From JAVJSU01 sp040219275 (GTDB taxonomy: Bacteria > Chloroflexota > Anaerolineae > Aggregatilineales > Phototrophicaceae): a stretch of 64,000 nucleotides of DNA. Every line of letters starts with the position of its first letter. Position 1 is the first letter of the stretch. Shown here piece by piece: positions 1 to 9,380 of this stretch. The position numbers and the translations under genes were made by a program. Under the pieces are notes generated by a model. That model was not told where the DNA came from, made no database searches, and was given only the letters and a program-made list of their open reading frames with translations. The DNA is taken from contig JAVJSU010000007.1 in the NCBI GenBank assembly GCA_040219275.1, positions 496,001 through 560,000 on the forward strand. The letters are read 5' to 3'.

Positions 1-75
1 CCCGAAGTCTGGGCGCGCTTTAACACGCGCACCGTACAGCAGAAATTATCCAACGCATTGCTGATGTTGCGCTAA
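1..75 (+). CDS. 3' end of an unidentified CDS (partial)
   Basis: An open frame enters from the left edge and stops at TAA (73-75). Only 24 residues are visible, beginning PEVWARFNTRT and ending LLMLR, which is too little to assign a family. It converges on the GH13 gene that follows on the other strand. It is kept as a gene end because the frame is fully open and stops just before a terminator hairpin; the alternative is chance openness over 25 codons. Confidence 0.4.
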   Translation, partial: PEVWARFNTRTVQQKLSNALLMLR

Positions 76-83
76 GTTCAACG

Positions 84-113
84 AAAAAGGGCTGGTCAAA
101 TCATCGCCAGCCC
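84..113 (-). terminator. Rho-independent terminator of the GH13 gene
   Basis: A 7-bp stem GGGCTGG (89-95) / CCAGCCC (107-113) with an 11-nt loop. Read on the minus strand it is followed by TTTTT (84-88), right after the stop codon of the leftward GH13 gene at 126. Confidence 0.75.
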
Positions 114-125
114 CAATCTGTCATA

Positions 126-1760
126 TTAACTTTCAGGATATTGAACCCTAAACCATCGGTAGCCATACGCGTCCAGTTTCACTTCCTCAGAACCATCCTG
201 TAATGTATAGACCTTGTTGCCTAGCACATCAATAAGCTGTGTATTTTTCGGGTGTTTGAGCGTAATGGTTGCCTTTTTATCTCGTAAATTGTGCACGGCG
301 ACGACTTCTTTTTCGTGCCATTTACAGCTGTGTGCAAAAACGCCATCATCCCCTGTTTTGACAATTTCCCATTTACCAAATCCGAACTCTGGACATTGCT
401 TGCGCGCACGAATAATGCGTTCCATCCAATTAAGCAATGAGTCTGGATCGCGTTGCTGATCGGCGAAGTTCACTTTTTCATAGCTAAAATCGCCCTCATT
501 AATCACTGGACGGATTAGCGCATCTGCGTTCGCTTTAGAGAATCCAGCATTTTTCTCCCGTGACCATTGCATCGGCGTGCGGACACTGTTGCGTTCTTTT
601 AGGGATAGGTCATCGCCCATACCAATTTCCTGCCCATAACGGAGTACAGGCGTACCCGGAAGTGTAAACATCAAACTATATGCCAATTCCAGACAACGCC
701 GATCATTGTGCAACATCGGGGCGAGTCGCCTGCGAATACCACGGTCATATATTTGCATATTTTCATCGGGACCAAACGCCTGAAATGCAAGCTGACGTTC
801 GTCATCGCTTAATCGACCAAGGTCAATTTCGTCATGATTCCGCAAGAAGATTGCCCATTGTCCGGTGTCAGGAATTTCTGGTGGTGCATTCAATCCCTCT
901 TTTAGATATTTTGCATCGCCGGTCGCCATCGCGAGGAACAAATGCTGATTCAGCATAAAGTGAAAAATCATCTGAAGTTTGGTGCCATCGCCGAAATAAT
1001 CTTTGACTTCGTCCATCGCAATATTGGCTTCTGCAAGGATAATGGCATCGCCTTTGCGCCACGACAAAAATTGACGCATCTCACGCAAAAAGCCGAAGGG
1101 ATTTTCGGTGGTTGGATTATCTAGCCCTTTGAGTTCGATCAAAAATGGTGCGGCATCAACCCGAAAGCCAGATACGCCTAGTTGCAACCAGAAGCCCATG
1201 ATGCGCTTGATTTCCTGACGCACAGCGGGATTATCAATATTTAAGTCTGCCTGATGCTTGTAAAAACGATGGAAATAATATGCTTCGGCTTTGCGGTCAT
1301 ACGTCCAGACCGATTCTTGCACGCCGGGGAAGACTACACCTTCGTCAGCGTCTTCTGGCTTTTCATCACTCCACACGTAAAAATCGCGGTAAATTGAGTT
1401 TTCATCCGCGCGTGCCGCCTGAAACCACGGATGGTCAATTGAGGTGTGGTTGACCACCAGATCAACAATGACGCGAATGCCATATTCTTTGGCGCGAAGC
1501 ATAAATTCCACAAAATCGCCTAGCGTTCCGAGACGTGGGTCGACACTGTAGTAATCAGTGATGTCGTAGCCGTTGTCGCGGTTAGGCGAGGGATAAAAGG
1601 GTAGTAGCCAGATGCAGTTGATTCCGAGGCTGGAAATTTCGGGTAATCGGGTGATGAGTCCGCGGAAATCGCCGATTCCATCGCCGTCCGAATCCTGATA
1701 GGTTTCTACATCCAGACAATAAATAATGGAATCCTTGTACCATAGGTCTTTGGAATTCAT
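126..1760 (-). CDS. GH13 enzyme, trehalose synthase (TreS)-like
   Basis: A glycoside hydrolase family 13 protein of 544 residues, probably cytoplasmic because no signal peptide is seen. All four family motifs are visible: DLVVNHTS (about 100-107), GFRVDAAPF with candidate nucleophile D202, ILAEAN with acid/base E244, and FLRNHDEID with D310. The segments WLLPFYPSP, GIRRRLAPML and RTPMQWS are typical of trehalose synthase, which interconverts maltose and trehalose. Length is close to the TreS catalytic core, and no maltokinase domain is fused. The gene stands alone and ends at its own terminator. An oligo-1,6-glucosidase or sucrose-acting GH13 specificity cannot be excluded from sequence reading alone. 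Confidence 0.85.
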   Translation of the reverse strand: MNSKDLWYKDSIIYCLDVETYQDSDGDGIGDFRGLITRLPEISSLGINCIWLLPFYPSPNRDNGYDITDYYSVDPRLGTLGDFVEFMLRAKEYGIRVIVDLVVNHTSIDHPWFQAARADENSIYRDFYVWSDEKPEDADEGVVFPGVQESVWTYDRKAEAYYFHRFYKHQADLNIDNPAVRQEIKRIMGFWLQLGVSGFRVDAAPFLIELKGLDNPTTENPFGFLREMRQFLSWRKGDAIILAEANIAMDEVKDYFGDGTKLQMIFHFMLNQHLFLAMATGDAKYLKEGLNAPPEIPDTGQWAIFLRNHDEIDLGRLSDDERQLAFQAFGPDENMQIYDRGIRRRLAPMLHNDRRCLELAYSLMFTLPGTPVLRYGQEIGMGDDLSLKERNSVRTPMQWSREKNAGFSKANADALIRPVINEGDFSYEKVNFADQQRDPDSLLNWMERIIRARKQCPEFGFGKWEIVKTGDDGVFAHSCKWHEKEVVAVHNLRDKKATITLKHPKNTQLIDVLGNKVYTLQDGSEEVKLDAYGYRWFRVQYPES

Positions 1761-1847
1761 ACAACTCCTACTTAAGCTATCTCAAATTTATAGTTTAAGT
1801 AGGGCGCATGAATGGGATAAAAACCTAACCTGATGTAGACGTAAGTA

Positions 1848-3227
1848 TTAGATTGGCGGAGTATTAGACCGTGTGTTGCGCTCATAAAATCGTTTGATGC
1901 CCGTCCAAAAGCCGAGGCTACCAATAAGCGCCACAGCAGGCATGGCTGACAGATAATAACGTTGCCATTCCAGTGGCGTGATGAGTGCGGTGGTGGCAAA
2001 CATCACCAGTCCCCAGATGCCAACAATCCAGCGGGTACTGCGTCGTGTAGATGATTCTTTAAGCAAAATCCAGAAGCCGTAAACGACCAGCGCGAATACG
2101 ATCAACCCGCCTACCGTGCCACCACCGATACTGACCCCGCGCCAGATCGTTTGCTCATATTGGTGAATCTGTGCGGAGATAAAGTTACCCCAATCCGGTG
2201 CTTCATAATATTGCGGTCGAGCGATAAAAACCTGCCGGAAAAATCCCGCGAACTGATCGCCATAATCACTGTAGCCGCCAAATACATCCAACTGTGTGTT
2301 GAGGATGTCTGACCGTGCTTGAATCATATCGCTGATGCGGTCTGCGGGTTCATCCCACAACACCGGATTGAGCGCGAAAAACAGCAGGAGTGACATAATA
2401 CCAGAAACGAACAAAAGCGTTATTAAATTATAGGGGTCACTCGGTCCGATAGTCGGCGGGGAAAATTCATCAGGGTCGGCGGTTTCATCTTCGCTCAGGC
2501 TTTGATAGACCGCATAGCCCCCACAGACGACAAAGACCGCCACAACGATGAAGATGTTGGGGTGTTTCGCCGCGACAGCACATCCCGCCGCAAAGCCGAG
2601 CAATAACGCCGATGCCCAGTTGCGATTTTGCAATAACCATAAGCCCGCCAGCACCACCAGCAGACCGAAAAATATGGTCGTGCCTTCCAGCATTGCCCGC
2701 CGTCCGTTGAGTAGAATCGCCGGATTGAGTGTGTAATACAGCGTCGCTAAATAGGCTACCGGCGCGCCGCCCAATTTGCGCCCGATGAAGAACAAAACGA
2801 CCATGCTTCCTGCGAGAAATAGCGTAGAAGTCCAGCGGGCGATCATCAGCAAATCATCGGAGGGCATGTGTCCGGTTTGCTGGTTGTAATCCCACCCCGC
2901 GCCCCACACCCATTGATCGTTGATGTCCTGTAGGCTGTAGCCATTCAGCGTCCACGCCAGCCCAAAGGCATATTTCGTCAACGGTGCGGCGGCGAAACGC
3001 AATTGCTGTTCGGTCTCGTTGAGTGGCGGGTCTTGGTAGCGCACGAGATCAAGATTGCGCTGATTGACGATGAAATCAAAATCACGGCTCATCCAGATCG
3101 TTGTGGATTCATCGCCATGAAACGGCACAATGTTCGCGTCTGCCGCCGTGCCACCGATGATGTAAGCCGCCATGAGAATCAACCATAGGGCATCGCGTAA
3201 TCGAGAAAGAGTCAGGGATCGGGTCAT
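1848..3227 (-). CDS. Multi-pass membrane glycosyltransferase, GT39/ArnT-like
   Basis: An integral membrane protein of 459 residues with a first membrane segment near residues 13-30, then HGDEST, an acidic pair in the first outer loop typical of GT-C enzymes such as the PMT/ArnT group. About nine further hydrophobic segments follow. Family knowledge suggests transfer of a sugar from a polyprenyl-phosphate donor on the outer face of the membrane; the acceptor is unknown. The C-terminus is short and basic. It lies 87 nt upstream of the GH13 gene on the same strand. The family call rests on topology and the acidic motif, so it is moderate. Confidence 0.7.
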   Translation of the reverse strand: MTRSLTLSRLRDALWLILMAAYIIGGTAADANIVPFHGDESTTIWMSRDFDFIVNQRNLDLVRYQDPPLNETEQQLRFAAAPLTKYAFGLAWTLNGYSLQDINDQWVWGAGWDYNQQTGHMPSDDLLMIARWTSTLFLAGSMVVLFFIGRKLGGAPVAYLATLYYTLNPAILLNGRRAMLEGTTIFFGLLVVLAGLWLLQNRNWASALLLGFAAGCAVAAKHPNIFIVVAVFVVCGGYAVYQSLSEDETADPDEFSPPTIGPSDPYNLITLLFVSGIMSLLLFFALNPVLWDEPADRISDMIQARSDILNTQLDVFGGYSDYGDQFAGFFRQVFIARPQYYEAPDWGNFISAQIHQYEQTIWRGVSIGGGTVGGLIVFALVVYGFWILLKESSTRRSTRWIVGIWGLVMFATTALITPLEWQRYYLSAMPAVALIGSLGFWTGIKRFYERNTRSNTPPI

Positions 3228-3332
3228 GTGTGCCTATCGTCGTCGGTTCGGGTATCTTTAACGCACTAGTGTAATCAATTTGACCCTACGCGGAAATGGT
3301 GGTTTCATTTTCATGGGTTCATCTGTTAGAAG

Positions 3333-3338
3333 TATATT
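3333..3338 (+). promoter_or_regulatory. Candidate -10 element (TATATT)
   Basis: TATATT lies 46 nt before a TTG codon with a GGAG Shine-Dalgarno at 3370-3373. It abuts the ATG at 3339, so transcription would begin after that ATG. This supports the TTG at 3384 as the true start. The -35 region is weak. Confidence 0.4.
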
Positions 3339-3383
3339 ATGATGAGGACATATAATTTGGCTTATTTTCGGAGCATAGTCCAC

Positions 3384-5087
3384 TTGAAACGATTCACAAT
3401 TCTCGCCTGTCTATCTGCGTTATTCACTTTATCCCTCACCTTTGCGGATGTTTCGCCGGCGTTCGCCTGTAGCGGCGGCGCACCGCTGACGATTTCCGGC
3501 TTATTGGAAAATTCGGATTATCTCGTCAAAGCGCATCCGGTGGAAATTGATGATGCGGGACAGAACTATGTCTTACAGGTAGAAAGTTACCTCGCGGGTG
3601 GGGCAGGATCGGAATTTTTGCTCTATAGCCAACTTGATCCGCGCCTTGTTCAGTATATTCATGACGGGCGTTCTAGCGGCGGCGATTGCCTCGGATTTGG
3701 CGCGGGAATCGATTATGGTGATACGTTTTATGCCTTTCTAAGGCGGAACCTTAATGGTAGTTATTCTGGGGGAACGTATCATTTTTATTCACCTGACTCC
3801 ACCGTTGAAGTTTATTTGGACGATAGCGAAGATGAGACTATTCCAGAGGGTTTCGCAGATCGGGGTAGTGGGATTCAGGTCACTGAGGACGAATTTCTCA
3901 ACGTTATTCGTGAGGAAGTTGGAGATGATTCTGTTACGCCTCTGGAAAATTCGTCGTATCCCCGCAAAGCACCGTTGACCATTACTACACAATCCGGTCA
4001 GGACTATTTATTCCCGATAGACACCAGCACACCCGTAGAAATCACGCCAGAACTCGGCGAAGAATTGCGCCGCGCCAATCCGATTTTTAACTATGATTTC
4101 GGGTCTGCTGGAAGTTGCGAGACGGAGGGTTGTGTTCAGTATTCACCTGATGGAACAAATATCAGTGTGCAAGATGAGGACGAGACGATTACATTTACGT
4201 ATGGCTACTCCGTCAACGGGCAGGCATCGCTATTTTCGTCCACATCAGATGCGATTGCCGTGTGGCAGGAGTGTTTTCTGACGGTCTATTCGCTCGGTAT
4301 CCCACGTTTGGGGCAGGCATGGCATCAGCCGGAAGTGGTCAATGTTGCATCGCTGAATTTCAATATTCAGGCGCGTTGTACAGATTATGCCAATCTCGCG
4401 GCGTGGAGTCCTGATGGGCGATTGCTGGCATATTCGGACAACGATGGTTTGTGGTTATGGGATGTTTTTACGTTCAACGAAGCGCCGGAATTATTGATTC
4501 CCACCGAAAACGACATAATTCCCTTAGCACGTTATTTTTCACCGTTAGGGCGCTATCTCGCAGTGACGGTGCAGGGCGAAAATCAAACCCTTGATCTGGT
4601 TTCCGGCGATTTTTATGCCGATGGCGTGATTTCCCCGGATGATCGTTTGCTATTGCAATACAATACGGATGCAGAATTCTCTAGCGCACAAATTTGTTCG
4701 TTTACACCCTATACCTGTGAACCACTTCTTTACATGGAATTAAGCAGATACGACGAGGATGAGCAACGGGTACAAATTTATACTTTGGATCAAGTTGCGG
4801 AAGTAGAATGGACAAATAACTACGAATATATTGTTCGCTCATGCAATGTCGAAGATTTGGAACTTTGTGCCTACTTGCCTCAAAACCAGTGGAATGCAAC
4901 AGCGTTTAGAAGCTATGTTATCTCCGAAGGCTACGCGCATGATTACGACGCGCTGAACGATAGTCTCGCCATTGTTCGGGATGGAGAGACACTCTATATT
5001 AACGGCGATATTCTCGATTTGTCGGATATGCTGGATAGCGAAATCATCAGCGTGGAATGGGGTTATTCGCTGTTTTATCGGGAGTGA
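3384..5087 (+). CDS. Secreted protein: NTR/TIMP-like N-terminus plus beta-propeller-like repeats
   Basis: A 567-residue exported protein. The chosen TTG start has GGAG at a 10-nt spacing and gives a normal signal peptide (Lys-Arg, hydrophobic core, cleavage near SPAFA-C); an upstream in-frame ATG at 3339 would add 15 residues. The first 110 mature residues begin CSGG and contain DCLGFGAGIDYGDTFYAF, reminiscent of secreted NTR/TIMP-like domains with conserved cysteines; this is inference. The second half holds YSPDG and WSPDGRLLAYS segments typical of TolB/WD40-like blades. It faces the next gene convergently, stop codon to stop codon. The substrate or partner is unknown. The protein at 42922-44397 shares the propeller style. 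Confidence 0.6.
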   Translation: MKRFTILACLSALFTLSLTFADVSPAFACSGGAPLTISGLLENSDYLVKAHPVEIDDAGQNYVLQVESYLAGGAGSEFLLYSQLDPRLVQYIHDGRSSGGDCLGFGAGIDYGDTFYAFLRRNLNGSYSGGTYHFYSPDSTVEVYLDDSEDETIPEGFADRGSGIQVTEDEFLNVIREEVGDDSVTPLENSSYPRKAPLTITTQSGQDYLFPIDTSTPVEITPELGEELRRANPIFNYDFGSAGSCETEGCVQYSPDGTNISVQDEDETITFTYGYSVNGQASLFSSTSDAIAVWQECFLTVYSLGIPRLGQAWHQPEVVNVASLNFNIQARCTDYANLAAWSPDGRLLAYSDNDGLWLWDVFTFNEAPELLIPTENDIIPLARYFSPLGRYLAVTVQGENQTLDLVSGDFYADGVISPDDRLLLQYNTDAEFSSAQICSFTPYTCEPLLYMELSRYDEDEQRVQIYTLDQVAEVEWTNNYEYIVRSCNVEDLELCAYLPQNQWNATAFRSYVISEGYAHDYDALNDSLAIVRDGETLYINGDILDLSDMLDSEIISVEWGYSLFYRE

Positions 5088-5492
5088 TTAGGGGGCGTTC
5101 GGCGTTGACACTTTTTTGAGTTCGATTGTCGCCGCTTCCACGGCTTTTTCGAGAGTTTCAGTTAGCATCACCTTATCCCGTGTGATTTTTTCCAGAACCG
5201 AAGTAAGAATCAAAATAAACTTACCAGTAGGGGTGTCCAGGTTGGGATTGACCGCGATAATGCGTGCTAGATTTTTGGGCTGTCGGTTTGCCGCGCTACG
5301 AAATTGGGTGATCGGGTTGCCTTTGGGTAAATCTCCCTGTGGCACGATAATCGCGATGACAGCGTCGTCTTTCGTTCGAATTGCCTGGTGCATGGCATCA
5401 ATACCATGATGGAAGGCTTCCCATGTCAGAGGTTCATCAAATTCGCAAATAATGATGGTTTGATCGGTATTGTACCAACGAATCTGGTGCAT
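5088..5492 (-). CDS. Small SpoIIAA/STAS-like protein
   Basis: A soluble protein of 134 residues starting MHQIRWYN. The start at 5492 is supported by AAGGA 8 nt upstream; longer versions lack a ribosome site. The pattern of an initial strand (IRW), a second strand (IIICEF), a long helix, the strand AIIVP, and a C-terminal helix resembles the SpoIIAA-like/STAS fold of small regulatory proteins seen as orphans in Chloroflexota. No phosphorylatable Ser motif is obvious. It shares layout with the protein at 41774-42166. It lies downstream of the carboxylase operon, beyond a terminator. Function unknown. Confidence 0.6.
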   Translation of the reverse strand: MHQIRWYNTDQTIIICEFDEPLTWEAFHHGIDAMHQAIRTKDDAVIAIIVPQGDLPKGNPITQFRSAANRQPKNLARIIAVNPNLDTPTGKFILILTSVLEKITRDKVMLTETLEKAVEAATIELKKVSTPNAP

Positions 5493-5582
5493 TTTTCGAA
5501 TCCTTATCAAAATGGCGCACATCTTAATTGAGTGTAACAGTAATATGGGATATTGATCCTTAAGAATAGAATCAAACATAAA

Positions 5583-5611
5583 TAAAGAAGCGTATTATGT
5601 ACGCTTCTTTA
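5583..5611 (-). terminator. Terminator of the acyl-CoA carboxylase operon
   Basis: A perfect 12-bp inverted repeat TAAAGAAGCGTA (5583-5594) / TACGCTTCTTTA (5600-5611) with a 5-nt loop, 33 nt beyond the stop codon of the biotin carrier gene. The A/T-rich stem base can serve either direction. Confidence 0.75.
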
Positions 5612-5643
5612 TGATTTCACTGCTTATCTTAGGGGATATTTGC

Positions 5644-6150
5644 CTATTCGGGTTCTTCGTCCGGCGTGATGATGGCGAGCAGAGCGTTTTTGTCCACAGA
5701 TTGCCCCGCATCTACCTTGACCGTTTCTACCGTGCCTGCAATCGGCGATTTCAGTTCGTTCTGCATCTTCATCGATTCTAGGATGACAACCGTCTGTCCG
5801 GCTTCCACGCGCTGACCGACTTCCACAACCACCTTGACGACCAAACCCGGCATCGGCGAGTTAATTTCCCCGCTCGTGCCGCCTAAGCCGCCTTTGCGCT
5901 GTGCCATCATGAGGGCGCGTTCGTCTAGCACCTGTCCCTCATAGAGCTTACCGCTAATCATGATCGAGTAATTGCTCTGTTCCTGATCGATCACCACCTG
6001 TAGCGAGTTGTTGTCCATGATGACCGAATAGAGCGACGGACTCAGTTGTAAAAAGTCCACTTCGCGCGGTTCGCCATTGACCTTGATCTCGCCGTGATTG
6101 TCGATTTCGATTTCAAATTGTTCGTTGTTGATGATGGTCATGTATTTCAT
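5644..6150 (-). CDS. Biotin carboxyl carrier protein of an acyl-CoA carboxylase
   Basis: A 168-residue protein whose C-terminal half is a biotinyl domain. The biotin attachment motif ESMKM is complete, with K128 as the acceptor lysine, preceded by SPMPGLVV and followed by SPIAGTV. The first 90 residues form a beta-rich linker domain like the region between biotin carboxylase and BCCP in propionyl-CoA carboxylase alpha chains. The start codon overlaps the stop of the biotin carboxylase gene by 4 nt (ATGA), so the two are translationally coupled. It carries carboxybiotin between the biotin carboxylase and the beta subunit encoded upstream. Confidence 0.9.
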   Translation of the reverse strand: MKYMTIINNEQFEIEIDNHGEIKVNGEPREVDFLQLSPSLYSVIMDNNSLQVVIDQEQSNYSIMISGKLYEGQVLDERALMMAQRKGGLGGTSGEINSPMPGLVVKVVVEVGQRVEAGQTVVILESMKMQNELKSPIAGTVETVKVDAGQSVDKNALLAIITPDEEPE

Positions 6151-7670
6151 CGTTGCATCCTCTCCCAGCGACTAATCCATTTCCAGTTGCTGGCATCACG
6201 CTTCGGCGCTTGCACCACCTGACCGGCTTCCTGACGCTTACGATGCGCGAACAGCGTTGCGGCGATGGCGGCAGTTTCTAGCTCGGATTGTGTGGGCGCA
6301 TCTTCGTAGGTATTCATGCTAAAGCGTTGCTCCACGAAGTTGGTGTCAATCTGTCCGGCGATGAAGCTGAAGCTATTGAGCAAGTTGATGTGGAAGGGGA
6401 TGTTGTGCTTCAAGCCCATGATCGTATATTCGGACAGGGCGCGGCGCATCCGCAACATAGCTTCCGAGCGGGTTTCACCCCAGCAGATCAATTTGGCGAT
6501 CATGCTGTCATAATACGGCGTGATTTCGTAGCCGGAATAGACACCGCTATCCACGCGCACACCGGGACCCGTTGGCGTAATCAGTGTGGTGATTTTGCCA
6601 GTCGATGGGATGAAGTTGTTATAGGGGTCTTCCGCGTTGATACGGCATTCAATCGCCCAGCCACGCGGTTCCATGAAGTTCTCGGTATAGGTCATCCGGC
6701 GACCACGCGCAATGCGGATTTGCTCTTTGGCGAGATCAACACCCGTGACAAGTTCCGTAACCGGATGCTCCACCTGTAGGCGGGTGTTCATCTCAAGGAA
6801 GTAATAATTTTTGTCCTTGTCCACCATACATTCGATGGTTCCGGCGTTAACATAACCGACAGCTTCGGCGGCGGCAATCGCCATTTTACCCATGCGTTCG
6901 CGCAAGTCCATATCCATGACCACGCTCGGCGCTTCTTCCACCAATTTTTGATGGCGACGTTGAATACTGCATTCACGTTCGCCGAGATGAATCGTGTTGC
7001 CGTGCGTATCCGCCAGAATTTGAAATTCAATGTGACGCGCACCGACCAGCAATTTTTCAACATAGACATCGCCGTTACCGAAGGCGCTTTCTGCTTCGCG
7101 GCGGGCGGTCTGTAAGGCTTCTTCAAAATCTTCTTCACGATGGACTTCGCGCATTCCCTTGCCACCACCACCGGCGACGGCTTTAATCAACACGGGGAAG
7201 CCAATTTGCTTCGCCGCGCCGACCAATTCGCCATCCGGCAGTCCCGCTTGTGTGCCCGGAATGAGCGGCACGCCATGTTTGGTCACCGCGGTACGGGCGG
7301 ATTGTTTATCGCCCATGGTGGAGATGGCATAAGGCGGTGGACCGATCCACGCATAGCCTTCGTCCATCACCTGCTGGGCAAAATCGGCATTTTCCGCCAG
7401 AAAGCCATAACCGGGATGGACGGCATCCGCGCCTGTTTTTCGGCAGGCTTCGATCAGCTTATCCATCCGCAGATAACTTTCACGCGGGGCGGGTGCGCCA
7501 ATGTTGACGGCTTCATCCGCGAAACGGACATGCAAGCCCGTGCGATCCGCATCTGAATACACCGCAACGGTGGGAATGCCTAAGTCACGGCAGGCACGGA
7601 TGATACGTACCGCGATTTCACCGCGATTTGCGATGAGTACTTTGTTAATTTTTGTCGGTTGATCTGACAT
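6147..7670 (-). CDS. accC: Biotin carboxylase subunit of acyl-CoA carboxylase
   Basis: An ATP-dependent enzyme that carboxylates biotin on the carrier protein. Visible landmarks are KVLIANRGEIAVRIIRACR at the N-terminus, HPGYGFLAEN, the glycine-rich ATP loop GGGGKGMR, and the active-site stretch EMNTRLQVEHPVTE. At 507 residues it is about 55 longer than a typical AccC. The extra C-terminal tail resembles the start of the linker in fused PCC alpha chains, so this looks like an alpha chain split into two genes. It is the middle of the operon pccB-accC-bccp, with 126 nt between it and the beta subunit gene; that gap holds a dispersed hairpin repeat. Confidence 0.93.
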   Translation of the reverse strand: MSDQPTKINKVLIANRGEIAVRIIRACRDLGIPTVAVYSDADRTGLHVRFADEAVNIGAPAPRESYLRMDKLIEACRKTGADAVHPGYGFLAENADFAQQVMDEGYAWIGPPPYAISTMGDKQSARTAVTKHGVPLIPGTQAGLPDGELVGAAKQIGFPVLIKAVAGGGGKGMREVHREEDFEEALQTARREAESAFGNGDVYVEKLLVGARHIEFQILADTHGNTIHLGERECSIQRRHQKLVEEAPSVVMDMDLRERMGKMAIAAAEAVGYVNAGTIECMVDKDKNYYFLEMNTRLQVEHPVTELVTGVDLAKEQIRIARGRRMTYTENFMEPRGWAIECRINAEDPYNNFIPSTGKITTLITPTGPGVRVDSGVYSGYEITPYYDSMIAKLICWGETRSEAMLRMRRALSEYTIMGLKHNIPFHINLLNSFSFIAGQIDTNFVEQRFSMNTYEDAPTQSELETAAIAATLFAHRKRQEAGQVVQAPKRDASNWKWISRWERMQR

Positions 7671-7744
7671 TATTTTTCACTCTGTTCAGTGCTTGTAAGA
7701 CGGTTAATTTCTCGCAAATGTTGAATACTCTCTCAACATATACC

Positions 7745-7784
7745 GTAGGGGCGACCTGCCAAATTTGAAATGTTGGTCGCCCTA
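7745..7784. repeat. Dispersed hairpin repeat, copy 1
   Basis: GTAGGGGCGACC followed by an 18-nt partly self-complementary loop and GGTCGCCC (7775-7782). The same core recurs near 21901, 28463 and 44420. This copy lies between the beta subunit and biotin carboxylase genes. Confidence 0.7.
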
Positions 7785-7796
7785 AATAGATTGCTC

Positions 7797-9365
7797 TTAA
7801 AGCGGAATATTCCCGTGTTTCTTGGGCGGGTTGCTATCACGCTTATTCTGGAAGACTTCCAGCGCATTAATCAGGCGCGGGCGGGTGTCACGCGGTTCGA
7901 TGATGTCATCAAGGAAACCACGACTCGCCGCAATATACGGGTTTGCAAAGCGTTCACGATAATCCGCCGCAAGTTCTTTCTTCTTGGCGACTGGATCATC
8001 CGCCGCTTTGAGTTCACGCCGATAGATGATTTCCACCGCGCCTTCGGGTCCCATCACGGCGATTTCTGCGGTGGGCCACGCCAGATTTAAGTCCCCGCGA
8101 ATGTGCTTACTGCTCATCACGCAATACGCGCCACCGTACGATTTGCGTGTGGTCACGGTCAGCTTGGGAACAGTCGCTTCGCAATAGGCATAAAGCAATT
8201 TCGCGCCGGACATGATGATGCCGTTGTGTTCTTGATCGGTGCCGGGCAAATAGCCGGGGACATCCACAAACGTGATGATCGGAATATTAAAGGAGTCGCA
8301 GGTGCGGATGAAACGCGCCGCTTTGTTACTGGCGTTAATATCCAGCACGCCTGCCAGCACCATCGGCTGATTGGCGACGATACCGATACTATGACCACCC
8401 AGACGGGCATAGCCACAGACGATATTGGCGGCGAAGTTTTCATGCACTTCGAGGAAAATGCCATCATCCACGATTTTTTCGATCACGTCTTTAATGTCAT
8501 AGGGTTGATTCGGATTTTCCGGTACGATGCTATCAAGCTCGACTTCCGTCCGCAGAGGATCATCGGTGGAGGCGATAAATGGCGCATCCTCCATGTTGTT
8601 CTGGGGCAGATAACCGAGCAATTCACGCACCATCAACAACGATTGGGTTTCATCATCGGCGACCATATGGCACACACCGGATTTACTGGCATGAACACTC
8701 GCACCGCCGAGGTTTTCAAATGTCACATCTTCGTTCAACACTTGCTTGACCACATCAGGTCCGGTGATGAACATATAGCTGGTTTCCTTCACCATGATGA
8801 TGAAGTCCGTCAGGGCAGGGCTATAGACCGCGCCACCCGCGCACGGACCGAGAATCACGCTAATTTGTGGGATGACACCGCTTGCCAGCGTGTTTTTGAG
8901 GAAGATTTCTGCATACCCTGCGAGGCTTTCTACACCTTCTTGAATACGTGCGCCACCGCTATCGTTCAAGCCGATCATCGGTGCGCCGACTTTCATCGCC
9001 ATGTCCATCACTTTGATGATCTTCTGGGCATGGACTTCGCTCAGGCTACCGCCCATGACGGTGAAATCTTGGGAGTAGACATAGACGAGGCGACCATCAA
9101 TGGTTCCCCATCCTGTGACGACGCTATCCCCGACGAACTTTTGCTTATCCAGCCCAAAATTGGTGGCACGATGCTCCACGAACATATCGAGTTCATGGAA
9201 GCTACCGGGATCAAGCAAAATTTCAAGGCGTTCGTGGGCTGTTTTGCGTCCTTTATCATGCTGACGTTGGATGCGTTCTTCACCACCGCCAAGATAGCTT
9301 TCTTCACGTTTATCCCGTAACTTCTCAATCAGATTTTTTTCTTCAACTTGTGGGTTTGCTGTCAT
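7797..9365 (-). CDS. pccB: Acyl-CoA (propionyl-CoA type) carboxylase beta subunit
   Basis: The carboxyltransferase subunit, 522 residues, which moves CO2 from carboxybiotin to an acyl-CoA. It shows GGSLSEVHAQKI, LNDSGGARIQEGV and LGPCAGGAVYSPA (oxyanion-forming CoA-binding half), then VDVPGYLPGTDQEHNGII and the terminal KKHGNIPL, both typical of the PCC beta family. The Asp in GTDQEH sits where family studies place the acyl-length determinant, favouring propionyl-CoA. AAGGAG lies about 10 nt before the ATG. It is preceded by a small membrane protein gene 15 nt upstream. A methylmalonyl-CoA epimerase at 24.4 kb fits the same pathway. Confidence 0.93.
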   Translation of the reverse strand: MTANPQVEEKNLIEKLRDKREESYLGGGEERIQRQHDKGRKTAHERLEILLDPGSFHELDMFVEHRATNFGLDKQKFVGDSVVTGWGTIDGRLVYVYSQDFTVMGGSLSEVHAQKIIKVMDMAMKVGAPMIGLNDSGGARIQEGVESLAGYAEIFLKNTLASGVIPQISVILGPCAGGAVYSPALTDFIIMVKETSYMFITGPDVVKQVLNEDVTFENLGGASVHASKSGVCHMVADDETQSLLMVRELLGYLPQNNMEDAPFIASTDDPLRTEVELDSIVPENPNQPYDIKDVIEKIVDDGIFLEVHENFAANIVCGYARLGGHSIGIVANQPMVLAGVLDINASNKAARFIRTCDSFNIPIITFVDVPGYLPGTDQEHNGIIMSGAKLLYAYCEATVPKLTVTTRKSYGGAYCVMSSKHIRGDLNLAWPTAEIAVMGPEGAVEIIYRRELKAADDPVAKKKELAADYRERFANPYIAASRGFLDDIIEPRDTRPRLINALEVFQNKRDSNPPKKHGNIPL

Positions 9366-9380
9366 AAGTGTAAAACTCCT

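Noticed and set aside
6288..6779. 163-codon rightward frame opposite accC
   Set aside because: Lies wholly within the well-supported biotin carboxylase gene on the other strand and has no recognisable domain.
8103..9320. 405-codon rightward frame opposite the carboxylase beta gene
   Set aside because: Antisense shadow of a strongly conserved gene; the product is His/Asp/Ile-rich without any family match or ribosome site.
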